Below, piece by piece: positions 10,167 to 20,400 of a DNA stretch of 64,000 nt. The stretch lies in assembly GCA_037367405.1 (NCBI GenBank), contig JAZKJV010010532.1, positions 1 through 64,000 of the forward strand. The letters run 5' to 3'. Source of the stretch: Ottelia alismoides (lineage: Eukaryota; Streptophyta; Magnoliopsida; Alismatales; Hydrocharitaceae). Position 1 is the stretch's first letter; each line of letters begins with the position of its first letter. The position numbers and the translations under genes are program-made. The notes beneath the pieces are model-generated. The model was not told where the DNA came from. It saw only the letters and a list, made by a program, of their open reading frames with translations, and did no database searches.

Positions 10167-10184
10167 TGGCGCCGTTGCCGGGGA
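10167..10184 (+). promoter_or_regulatory. Primer binding site, tRNA-Asp type
   Basis: TGGCGCCGTTGCCGGGGA is the complement of the 3' 18 bases of plant tRNA-Asp including CCA, the primer used by Athila-type elements. It fixes the 3' end of the first LTR at 10164. Confidence 0.95.
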
Positions 10185-10460
10185 CACGGCTCATTTCTTT
10201 TATTATTTGGAATTTTGTTTATTTAATTTCGTGTTTCTTTTATAGGTCACTTTTTTCATTTATTTCGCATTATAAAATTTTCTTTTTCGATTGATCTCTA
10301 ATCAATTTTTCTGTGGCAGGGCCCTTGGTGTTCAAGAAGGTGAGAAGCCGATGCTTCCCGCTGCGAGGAGCTGCAGAAACACGTTTGGAGTATGTCGAGA
10401 AGAAAGGAAAAAATGTGTCTTGCATTTTTATTTCCATGTAATAATTCATTGTTTACAGCG

Positions 10461-10523
10461 GTCTTCGATTGAAGACTCGCGGTTGTAATCGAACGATTGT
10501 GGTTGTGTGGGGATCGTCCCCAC
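10461..10523 (+). ncRNA. Paired leader hairpins in C
   Basis: Two perfect stem-loops follow the primer site: GTCTTC-GATT-GAAGAC (10461-10476) and GTGGGGA-TCG-TCCCCAC (10507-10523). Both are unchanged at 16691-16706 and 16737-16753. Their place in the 5' leader is where packaging or dimerisation signals lie in LTR elements. That role is inference; no RNA evidence is available. Confidence 0.55.
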
Positions 10524-11285
10524 TTGTGTGTCGACCTAGGATAGGCACGCGGCTCTCCGAGCTCATTTTATCTTTCATATTGTTATGTGCTTGATCGTAG
10601 GCAGGACACACTAAATGATATACGCACATAATCTCGCATCACTTAGCTAAAATTAAGAAAAAATCAATCATCGCTAATAGATGCACGATTAGGTGCTGCT
10701 TTTTCGACTTGCATGCATGTTGGATTTGGTTTTCAAAACAGCCCCCATTTTTCACGTGTTTTTGTCAAATCACTGCAGGATTTCTCGCTTAGTCTAGATC
10801 GCGGTTTCTTCGAATACATGTTTTTCTCGGCTTTCATTTCTTAGCTTGATCACCTAGGATTAATGGAAAATGGAATGAACGGTAGACGATGACTTCTTGA
10901 TTTTGTGCTAACCATAATTCAGTGATAACCTAAAATTAAATTGGGACTGTTAATTGCAAGTCAAACGAAAATGGAGTAAAATTCGGTTTTGGGAGAGCAA
11001 TACCCTCGCTTACGCAATGATTTTCACTTCAATTCTTTTCTTTGCGTAAAAATCAAACGTTTTATCACCAATAAAATAGACAAGATAATAAACCAACTTT
11101 GGTTGGTTTCATGTGTGAGTTAGTGAAACTAAGGGTTTGCTTGCTTGATTGAGCCTTGTATGATGCGACACGCACCCCAAAACCGAAGACACTCCATTTC
11201 ATCTCCGAAGATTCACCCGCTCACTTGTATATCCATCCTTCTTCTTCGTTCACCTTAGGTCTCTTCCAACATCAATTTCTATCTA

Positions 11286-11398
11286 TATACTTAGGCTAAT
11301 CTCAGCCCAAGTATAGGGGGGACCCAAGTCCCTGTGATTTCTCTACTCATCTTTTCTTGCCTTTATACTTAGGTTATTTCTAACCTAAGTATAGGGGG
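11286..11398 (+). repeat. Two stem-loop plus G-run modules in C
   Basis: Module 1: arms 11286-11297 and 11304-11315 (one mismatch), then G6. Module 2: TATACTTAGGTTA (11364-11376), TTTC, perfect complement (11381-11393), then G5. The 3' arm plus G-run is AAGTATAGGGGG, the same sequence as the polypurine tract at 13306-13317. Confidence 0.88.
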
Positions 11399-13282
11399 AG
11401 CCCCCTCTTAGTTCCCGTATATTCCTATATAATTAAATGGACCTATGGACTCGTAACATCTAGTGCTATGAGGACATAGCAAAGTTTAAGGATAGGGGGG
11501 TATACCGTATATACAATTTACTTACTTTAGCAAATATCTGAAAAATTTGAAAAATTTAAAACTTTTTGGCTAAAGTAAAATTCTTTGGACTAAGAGAACT
11601 CAAATGATTTCATGGCTTTTCTACACTATGTTACACTATTTTGATAAAAATATTTTCGAAAATGATTTGAAAAATGAGTTTTTCTTGTTTTGAAAAATCT
11701 TTTTGAAAAATGTTTTGAAAATATTTCATTTGTGTGACATGGTTTTGAAAATCTTTTATCAAGGAAAGTTGAGTCTAACCTGTGTTTTAAACTTTAAATT
11801 AAATCCACAAAAATGAGAAAAATCCAAAAATCCTTTAGGAGCCATTAGTGACTACTAAGCCCTATTAAATACCCGTGTTCAGTGAGGGTTCGCCCTTAGC
11901 AGAGTGGATGGTTTAAAGGACATCGCATAAGGCTCCGTCCTTAAGCAACGGGCTCTGGCCTGTACTTACATCCATACTGGCTGAATGCAGATGCAACTAT
12001 TTAATTGAGATTAGGCTGTCCTCATATCTCTTGAAGTAAAAAAAATGTTTTTGAATGAAGGAGTTGGATTATACCTCTATACTTACACTTTCACCCAGGA
12101 TCTGAAATGTTCAAGGAATCTTGATTTTTGAGGTCTTTGAGATTTGCGGTTAACCAACTTTAGTCATCAGGGTCATAGACTTAATAATCCACATTCCCCT
12201 AGGTCTCTAGATTTGCATTCTATATTCCATGCTTAGTCTCAGACAAAAAGAATATGATCAGCACATCACATGCACGACTGCGGTTTTTGATTGACATGAG
12301 TTGACTTTTTACCTGCGGGATTGGGATGAGGGATTCAAGTCTGGATTTGATATAATGATGCTCGAGGATGGGATAAAATCTTTGAAGGCTTCAGGAAACC
12401 TGAGTGTCAGCAAATTAGCCAGTATGAGAACTTGGTTCTTATACTAATCTCTTGATATTTACCTAAGTGCCTTGGTGTGATATAAATAAAAAATTGTTGA
12501 TCAGTGTGCGACAACTCTTGGTAAAAGCAGTGGAGCTAGCCAAAAATACTACAAAGCAATGAAATGACAAAGAAAAGCTCTCATTCCATACAAAGTCAAA
12601 TATCAAAGAGCTTCCACCAAAGGCGAGCGCTCCCAAACTTTTCAAAGTATCCACTTGGACCACCGCTATTAGGACCAGGAGTCGGGCTTGCACCAAAAAA
12701 GGGCTCTGCATCGTAAATGCTACAAGTCTGGGTGTCGAAGGTACGATAGGTACTCAAAAGAGACACACCCCGGTGTACTCCCAGGAAAACAAGTGCAGAC
12801 GACTCCAACTTCTCTTGACGGACGCATTGATCAACACCAAAAAATGTGTTGCGTAAAAGGCATTAGAGAGAATCCTTGTTCCAATGAGAGGGAGAGAAGA
12901 ATTGACACAATCCCATACCCTCCATTTTTGGCCTGCCCTCTAAATTTTCTAAAGTCTGACAACTAAAGAGACGGTGGACTGAATGCAAGATTTGATTTAT
13001 TCCCTAGTGTTGAGGATTGGGTCCTTAAGAGAATTTCTTGGACCAAGACTTTGGGTGAAGATTGGACTCTACTCTCAGAATTGCGGTCAACACTAAATGT
13101 CATATCCTTTAGATTATATGTACATCAGAGAGAGTCTAGAGAATTAGAGGAATTGAGTACCTCTTGATTAAGGCTGGGTTGAACTCAAGAATTTTGGATC
13201 TCTAAAATTAAGTCGACTTGAGCAGATTGGATCATGTATTCACATGCACAAGGGGGTTAATCCAACTTAGTCATTCTTTCTG

Positions 13283-13317
13283 ATGCTCGAGGACGAGCAT
13301 GGTTTAAGTATAGGGGG
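13283..13317 (+). promoter_or_regulatory. C polypurine tract with upstream hairpin
   Basis: ATGCTCG-AGGA-CGAGCAT (13283-13300) is a perfect 7-base stem-loop. AAGTATAGGGGG (13306-13317) ends one base before LTR2 and is the likely plus-strand primer. A hairpin at the same position occurs in E (34358-34374 on the minus strand). Confidence 0.88.
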
Positions 13318-13318
13318 T

Positions 13319-16300
13319 TGATGAAACTCGATTTCATCATCTTTATTTTCTATTATTAAACCCCTTGCTTAAATAGATTTCAATAAAAACCCAGTTAATG
13401 TTTTGTAATTAACAGAGTCCTAAATAAATAAAAAATCACAAAAAAATGACAAAACTAAAATCCGTGGTATTTTTAGCCTTAAAAATACCCTTAAAAATAT
13501 TTCGGGTCTTCATTTTATCTCATCTCTAGTTTTGGTCAACATGAAACTTGTAGATCTCATCGAGATCTACAATTTTCATGTTTTGAGTTTTCTCAAATTC
13601 GGCCATCTAGCCCTTCAAAAATCAAGTGGAAAGTCTGAATAATCTGATTGGGCCACGTGGCCCAATCTGGGTAAGCCACGTGGCCCGGTCTTCTTTGTCT
13701 TTCCCGCCTGCGTTCCTAAGCCGTTGGATCTCCTACAGATCCAACGGTTCCGCCTTCTCCACGTGCGCCTCAAATCCTCCGCCGTTGATCTTTCTCCGCC
13801 TCCAATCCGTACCACTCGTTCGCGCCTTAAGCTTAGCGCGCCACGTGGCGCATCATAGACCGCTTGATGGTGCCCCGGATCCTCTATCTCGGCCGTTCAC
13901 ATCACCTAAGTTCCCAACCCTTCGATCAAACGCCTCTTACGCATCTCGTCCGTCCTCTACCGCCGCTGCCTCATCACGACACGTGGAACGCTCCAGACGC
14001 TCTGATCCCGCGAGCCGCGATCTAATCTAAGCCGCTTCTTAGCGCCACGCTCCTGACCGTTGGATCACAAGATCCAACGGCCAGGGCCTTGTCTTCCTCC
14101 TCCCGCAAGCTTCACCCGAGCCACACGCCTCACAGACTACCTCCGCCCTTCTATTTTTAGCTGCCTCAACTCACCACCTCTCCTCTCCCTAACCGTCCCA
14201 CTACGCTCCCCATTCCTCCATGATTCTCGCGCATATCCCCACTAAACTCGATCCATTTCCAGTAACCCCATGCGCACCCTTGAAACCGCGACTCCACTCA
14301 TCAACTCCGCCATCACCACCTTTAAATACCACGCCTCCGCCCCACTTCACCCTCGTCCATTGACCAAAGGGCAGAGGCCCAGCCCTCCGGCTCCTCCCTG
14401 TGACAGGGGGAGGAGCTCGGATTGAGCGACAACGGCCTTCTTCCCCGATGAGACCCACCGCCGATCACGGTGGTGCTGCGGAGGCACCAGCCCCGCTCGA
14501 GCTCCGAGGAGTAGCCGACCTCGACGTGCGACGACCCGGGCTTCCTTTCCGATGCCCAGCCCAGGCCAATACCTCCATCTCTGGCCAGTTAAGCTTTCTG
14601 ATCTTCTCTGATTTTTTGTCTTATTTAGCATAATTTTCCAGGTCTCTCCAAATACTCTTGACCTCAATTAATCATTCCATTAGCTCCACCATCGATCCAC
14701 CTTCCCCGCGCACCCTCCGATCATCACCTTCCTCCGTCACGACCTCCCTCATCCCAGGCATTCTCCTCCGCCGGAGGCGGAGGAGAACACACAAAAGGGC
14801 TCCACTGCTCCACCCCCTTAGGCCCGTCGCGCACCTCAGCTCGCATGCACACACCGCTAACCACTTCGTGCAGGTCTACCAAAGTCATTGGCCGGACTTC
14901 GGGCGGAGCTGAGTTCTAGAGCTCCGCCTCCGGCGACCAGGTGTCGATCGAGCACTCCAGGTGCTCCCGCGTCTTCTCCGACCTCAGACCTTCATCGCCA
15001 GATCTTCAGCGATCTTCCACGAGCTTCACCGAGCACGGCGAGGCGCGGCGGAGCTCCAGGCCTCACGCCGGAGCTCCAATTGCGCCACCACCCTACGGAG
15101 GAGAAGACGAAGCAGCTACCGTTGGATCTCGCCACCCCACGGCGGGGATCCAACGGCCCTGGAGAGGCCACGTCGACCGTCCCGGAGCATGGAGGCTCGG
15201 TGGGACCGAGCCTCGCTCGAGTCAACCTCGAGCCACCACGTGGCCCGAGCAACCTGCTACGGCCACCCGAAGTCGCGCCGACCCTCGCCCCCGCCCGAGC
15301 CTGAGCTCACGTGCCACCCGCACGTGGGGTCTGGACTTTTTGCATCGGCGCCCTCGTACCTTCCACGAATTACATCCAGGTCCTGATACACGTGGCACAC
15401 CCAGAGCTCACGCCGAGCCTCATCGTCACCAGGCCTAGAGGTTCGTATACCCCGAGCCCACCCGAAGCAACGCCGAGCCTCTGCCGAGCCCGAGCCGCCC
15501 TCCAAGGCTGGATGGCGCGTGCATACCACGTGTCATCTAGGTAATTTACGCAGAAGCCCCGCCGACTTCTCCAAATAGCAAACGGGTCCAGATCACGTGC
15601 ATCCCAGGCGCCCAATGGGAATTTTGCACTTTGACCCTCGCAGGTTTTAGTATTTGCAAAAATACCCCTTTGCATGAGGGTAATTTACAGGGAAGGCCCC
15701 TCTCCTTATTTTCATTCCATTTTAGTCCCTTCCAGGGACCAGTTTGCAATTTTATTTCATGTTTTCTTTCAGTTATGCCCCTGTCTTCTTTATTGTATAT
15801 CTTGAGCCTCATATGTCCGACTGAGGTGATTTCAGTTTCATTTCGAAGCTCTTCTCGTTATCTTTCTAATGGCATGCTTAAATTTGAGATTAGACACTAG
15901 GAGCTTTAATGCATTATTCTATTGTCTAGATGCCTGGCTTCCCATGTAGCTCATGCCTAATTGCTATATACATGAAAAGTGCTTCATTAGTTGATTCTGT
16001 TTGACTCATTTTTTTATGGCTCAAGTAACTATCATCTAGGGCATATTTCCATTACATTTCATGGATTTATCTGCATGATAAAAATGATAAAAATTGCATG
16101 TTTATTCTTAATGCACTGTTGTGTCCCCTTGCCCTTCATGCGTAATTTGACCTATAGTGTCTCTTATTCAACACTTAGTTAAATAAATAGAAATCCAATT
16201 AATACGAGAGAAGCGCGTGTCCCTGAGTTCGACCTTGGTTTCTTGCCAAGTAAAATAAAAATTAATGACCATCGCATTCTTATTTGATATATCAATCAGA

Positions 16301-16393
16301 TGGTCTCTTTGATGAGCCTGAATTGGCCCGACTGCTACGACATGTTGAAGTGCTAAAAACACATTATTAAAGGGCCGATTTTGCGGTTCGTCA
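13319..16393 (+). mobile_element. C, second LTR
   Basis: Same length and boundaries as the first LTR (TGATGAAACTCG to CA), with eleven CACGTG sites. Differences include loss of the splice-donor-like GT, gain of CACGTG at 15237 and 15594, and loss of the one matching 9985. It should be the 3' LTR of the first unit and the 5' LTR of a second, now truncated, unit. Confidence 0.9.
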
Positions 16394-16954
16394 AATGGCG
16401 CCGTTGCCGGGGACACGGCTCATTTCTTTTATTATTTGGAATTTTTTTATTTAATTTTATGTTTCTTTTATAGGTCACTTTTTTCATTTATTTCGCATTA
16501 TAAAATTTTCTTTTTCGATTGATCTCTAATCAATTTTTCTATGGCAGGGCCCTTGGTGTTCAAGGAGGCGAGAAGCCGATGCTTCCCGCTGCGAGGAGCC
16601 GCGGAAACACGTTTGGAGTATGTCGAGAAGAAAGGAAAAAAAATGTGTGTTGCATTTTTATTTCCATGTAATAATTCGTTGTTTACAGCGGTCTTCGATT
16701 GAAGACTCGCGGTTGTAATCGAACGATTGTGGTTGTGTGGGGATCGTCCCCACTTGAGTGTCGACCTAGGATAGGCACGCGACTCTCCGAGCTCATTTTA
16801 TCTTTCATATTGTTATGTGCTTGATCGTAGGTAGGACACACTAAATGATATACGCACATAATCTCGCATCACTTAGCTAAAATTAATAAAAAATCAATCA
16901 TCGCTAATAGATGCATGATTAGGTGCGGCTTTTTCGACTTGCATGCATGTTGGA
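16394..16954 (+). mobile_element. Second copy of C primer site and leader
   Basis: Repeats 10165 to about 10726 closely: primer site at 16396-16413, then both leader hairpins. It ends at 'gcatgcatgttggat', where B integrase sequence begins. Both C and B carry a gttggat/gtggat motif at this point. Confidence 0.88.
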
Positions 16955-17897
16955 TTATCTGTATCATAATAAACATTGATGTGTGATACAATTCGATTAT
17001 TATTTTTGATATGATGTGTGAAACCTTTGAAATGTTCACATATTGCACAATTTTGGTTTAGAACCAAAGTTTAAAGGAACATGAAAGAATTTGATCTAAT
17101 CATGGTAGCAAGTACCTATTATATGAATTCGAGGAATACCTTATACGGAAAGGAGTATTATCATTGCTCACTCCTACTAATAAACCTAAACACAATAGAG
17201 TTGTAGGTATATACAATTAAATAATGAGTGATTTATTTGGTCAATGATGAATCTTAGCATAATTACCTCTTAGTTTCTAGGTATGTATATATATATATAT
17301 GTAGTAGAGACTAGAATATATATCCTTAATAAGATTCCAAGCAGATCTAAACCTGAAAACCATCATATGTTATGGTTTGGTACCTAGCATAGTGTTGTAC
17401 ACTTGAGGATTTAGGGTTGCTTGGTCCATAACTTTGTCATGGATGCAAGTAAGATGGAATCTAGCACCAGAAAGTGCTGCTTCATTAGGAAAATAAAGAT
17501 GGTATTGGATACCTACTTTATGACCTAGAGATTCTTAAAAGTTTTCATCTCTAAGGGTAATATTCTTAGAAAATGAGACTTCTGAGAATCAAGATGAAAA
17601 TGAAGTTAAGAAACTCATTGAATCTTGATTAGATAATGAGGCTCCTGAAAATGGAAACTAAAAGGCAAATTAAAGATGAAGCATTAATACCTCTTCAAAT
17701 GAGTTTGAAGATGGATTCCATGTGTTAGTTAAGTCTGACAATGATATTACTTCACGTGATGAAGCTTCTAAGGATCATGACATGAAATAATGGATGTTAG
17801 AAATAAAATCTAAAGTAGACTACATACACAAGTGTTGTATATGGACCGTAAAGGATCCACCTATAAGGGTAAGACTTTGTTAGGTGTAAATGGATCA
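16955..17897 (+). pseudogene. B integrase and linker fragment
   Basis: Aligns with 23665-24520 of element A. It covers the central and C-terminal part of a copia integrase (frames giving FGLEPK-like, PNKPKHNRVVG-like and LNKIPS-like stretches) and the linker towards RT, with many stops. The fragment ends at 'ggtgtaaatggatca', where the LTR of A begins. No product could be made. Family assignment rests on nucleotide similarity to A and D plus the integrase pattern. Confidence 0.8.
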
Positions 17898-19168
17898 TGA
17901 CATGTGAGCCCACGGCGAGCCATTATGCAATAAATGTTATTGCACATATCATTCCCTGATCTGAAATAAAGAATAAATAATTTGCATAATAGGTCCCTCT
18001 ATACAAATAGGGTTATGTACCATGTCTATCTTAATGATCATATAACTGTTGATTCGATTATTTAATCATAGAGGCTGGTTCTTGGATGAATATCTAAAGG
18101 GTTAGATTGAGGACTCATCAAGCACCATCAAATGATTGTTAAGATGTGATCTCCAGCCTGAGTAGGAGATGGCAATCCTTTCTCACATAGGATGATATCT
18201 GACCGACCTGTTGATGCTGGTCCTCAGCATAGGAATAGAGATTCGGAGGTGTCAGATTAGTTAGGTCAAAGAGTTGACTTAACGAGATCGAGATAACCTA
18301 AGTCCTATGTTGAATGCTGTCACAGCATAGGCGCGCATCCTCTGACCAGAGACAGATGTATTGCTATATGTCTGAGTATGTACATTTGACAGACCAATAG
18401 GTTGATGACCTAACCGAGGTCTATACACCGGCGTGTTGGTGTGCATATAAGGGCATTTGAGTAATACGATCTCTCAAAGGGATCATATAGGTTCACTACT
18501 GAACAGGAAGACATGAGCTCACTCATGAGATATTGGGAAGAATAACTTCTGTGCAGGGTCGTCTCGCTTTGGAAGCTTGACTGAATTTGTAGATTTGATA
18601 TATACTTTTGGAAAGTATATGATCAAGACCTAGGTATGATATATGCTTTTGGAAAGTATATGATTGATACCAAATCCAAATGATCAAATGAGAAACTTAG
18701 TGATCAAACCCTGATGAAGACAGTGTTAAATTGATCTTGATCTTCGGGTTGACCATGGGTCTTCCAGTATGTAGGATGTACAAGTATTGGTATTACCTGA
18801 GGGTGATGTGATCATAAACGATTGTATATCCATGACACTTCCATTCCGAGGGAGTGATGAAACATGTCTAGATTTTAGTGACTCCTTCCAGTAGAGAAGC
18901 AATCTGATCTTAGTCCAAGTGTTGGACATTGGTCTGAATGAGATTCAGATTCAATGAAGATTAGATTTGCGGTCTTGATTTAATCAAGCATCTGTGGGAG
19001 GTTCGTTCGATCTGATTTTGAGATAAGATTTCAATATCCATGTCACTATACATGGAATAATACAATTGCCATGTCCTTATCTCCAAGTATCTGAGTAGAA
19101 AACACATTATTCTTGAAAGGGTTCAAGAATAATTCATTTGATGAAATACATATCCAAGAAAGAAGGAC

Positions 19169-19335
19169 TTGATGATTAAATGAGATTTAACTATCAAGCA
19201 TAATATAAATATGATTCATATTGTGAGAATTATTGTCCATGATAATTAAATGGGATTTAATTATCATGGATTAGAGAATATGGATAATAGTATCCATGAT
19301 ATATGTGTATTATAAATATGATTTATAATACATAT
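19169..19335 (+). repeat. Hairpin ladder in A 5' LTR
   Basis: Successive inverted repeats with short centres. The best are 19236-19270 (two perfect 16-base arms around GGG) and 19306-19332 (12-base perfect arms around ATG); weaker ones are near 19169-19195 and 19277-19300. Counterparts lie at about 27090-27260 in the 3' LTR. Confidence 0.88.
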
Positions 19336-19808
19336 ATTGAAGAGAGAGAATTTATGTAAATAGCATTTGTTAATTAATAGTGTGGATTTTATTCACATTA
19401 ATAAATTAATTGGAAATGTAATTTACAAATTAGTTTGAGTTCTGAATTTGATTCACATAATTTTAAATGGCATAATTGAAATATTCACAAATTAATTTGG
19501 AATTAATTTGATGGATATTTTTGTGATTATTGAGAGATAATGTAATATAATAAAAAGGAGAAATAAAGCCCCTTGTTTTTATGAGGCAATATTATCTCCA
19601 TTTTATTGTGATGATTAATCTCTCAACTAACTTATTTATGTTAAATTAAAAATGTGTTGATAATGTTGCAACATATATTTAATTTAATCATAAGTAAATG
19701 TTGTTGTTTTTAACCAACAATAATTATAGCCATTGATTTTACATGGACCAAGCCTGGCCAGTGGATCCATGTGTCCCATGGATTGAGATCCATTGGATCC
19801 TAAACTAA

Positions 19809-19815
19809 TATAAAA
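19809..19815 (+). promoter_or_regulatory. LTR TATA box, A 5' LTR
   Basis: TATAAAA, about 55 bases upstream of a CT-rich stretch. It is conserved at 27733-27739 in the 3' LTR, with a TATA-like box at the equivalent place in D (53170-53177, minus) and F (40092-40101, minus). Confidence 0.75.
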
Positions 19816-20386
19816 GCTGGGCTAGGGTAGCCTTCCAAAGTACATAATTAAGAGTTGTACAAGATTACAACTCTCTCTCTCTCTCCCATATTCTCACCCT
19901 CTCTCTTCCTCTCCTCCAAAAGATGGCCGTCCATCTTGTGTAGAGAAAGGAGAGACCTTCTCGGCTTCGCCTTCGACGACTAGAGGATCTCCTTCTTCTT
20001 TGGGGTTGCTTGCTCTAAAGGAATATGACAGATTTTGTATGACGAAATCAGGGGGTCCATCGCTTGGATCTTCATCAAGGATTGCGAGAGGAACGCGACT
20101 CATCATCGCGCCCGCAAGTGCGTTCTTCGTGGATCGGATTTAAGACAAGAGGATCTCTTATTTTGGATCTCACGATCGCAACCACGCTTCAAGTGGTATT
20201 CCTTATACTTTGTGATTTGATGAAACGATCCGAGAAGTGTTCTCGTGATCATGTGGTTTCATCTTTAGTTTTAAAAATTTTAATTTCCGCTGCATCTAGC
20301 GACTAGTGCGACTAGTTGCTCCAATTGCATACGATGCGATCGACACGCTTCAGTGATGCGCTTAAGGATTCTCAATATCCTACAAG

Positions 20387-20400
20387 TGGTATCAGAGCCA
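20387..20400 (+). promoter_or_regulatory. Primer binding site, initiator tRNA-Met type
   Basis: TGGTATCAGAGCCA, the complement of the initiator tRNA-Met 3' end, two bases (AG) after the LTR. D keeps the same AG spacer. Confidence 0.95.

Larger units (their letters stand above)
10185..13318 (+). mobile_element. C internal domain, non-coding
   Basis: About 3.1 kb between primer site and 3' LTR. No gag, protease, RT, RNase H or integrase motif is visible in any frame; the longest frames are under 100 codons and match nothing I recognise. It contains the leader hairpins, two stem-loops each followed by a G-run (11286-11321 and 11364-11398), an A/T-rich stretch of repeated 'ttttgaaaa' motifs (11530-11760) and the tract before LTR2. 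E has the same series of 3' motifs, so C looks like a relative of E that has lost its coding part. Confidence 0.8.
7090..16954 (+). mobile_element. Coding-empty gypsy-like element C (LARD type), right end lost
   Basis: Order: LTR (7090-10164), tRNA-Asp primer site, 3.15-kb internal region without gag or pol, polypurine tract, second LTR (13319-16393), then the primer site and about 560 bp of leader again (16394-16954). Both LTRs span 3075 bp and differ by a few bases per hundred in the stretches I compared. The primer site, the hairpin-plus-G-run modules and the tract near the 3' LTR point to the Athila/Tat branch of Ty3/gypsy. LTRs over 3 kb with a conserved, non-coding interior of about 3 kb fit the large retrotransposon derivative (LARD) class, which must be mobilised by a partner's proteins. 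The extra leader after LTR2 means the original structure was a tandem (LTR-int-LTR-int), now truncated. Confidence 0.85.
17898..20384 (+). mobile_element. A, 5' LTR
   Basis: Ends CCTACA two bases before the primer site. It contains a hairpin ladder (about 19165-19335), a TATA box at 19809, a CT microsatellite (19871-19886) and the conserved R/U5 segment (19900-20230). Confidence 0.92.

Noticed and set aside
10167..10184. A tRNA-Asp gene
   Set aside because: Only the 18-base complement of the tRNA 3' end is present, with no cloverleaf; it is a primer binding site.
12463..12966. Small frames in the C interior as gag or env remnants
   Set aside because: No CCHC knuckle, protease or membrane-segment pattern; under 100 codons on both strands.
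19870..20306. R/U5 frames of copia LTRs as a conserved host protein
   Set aside because: They occur only inside LTRs and the reading frame is not kept among A, D and F; treated as an LTR feature instead.
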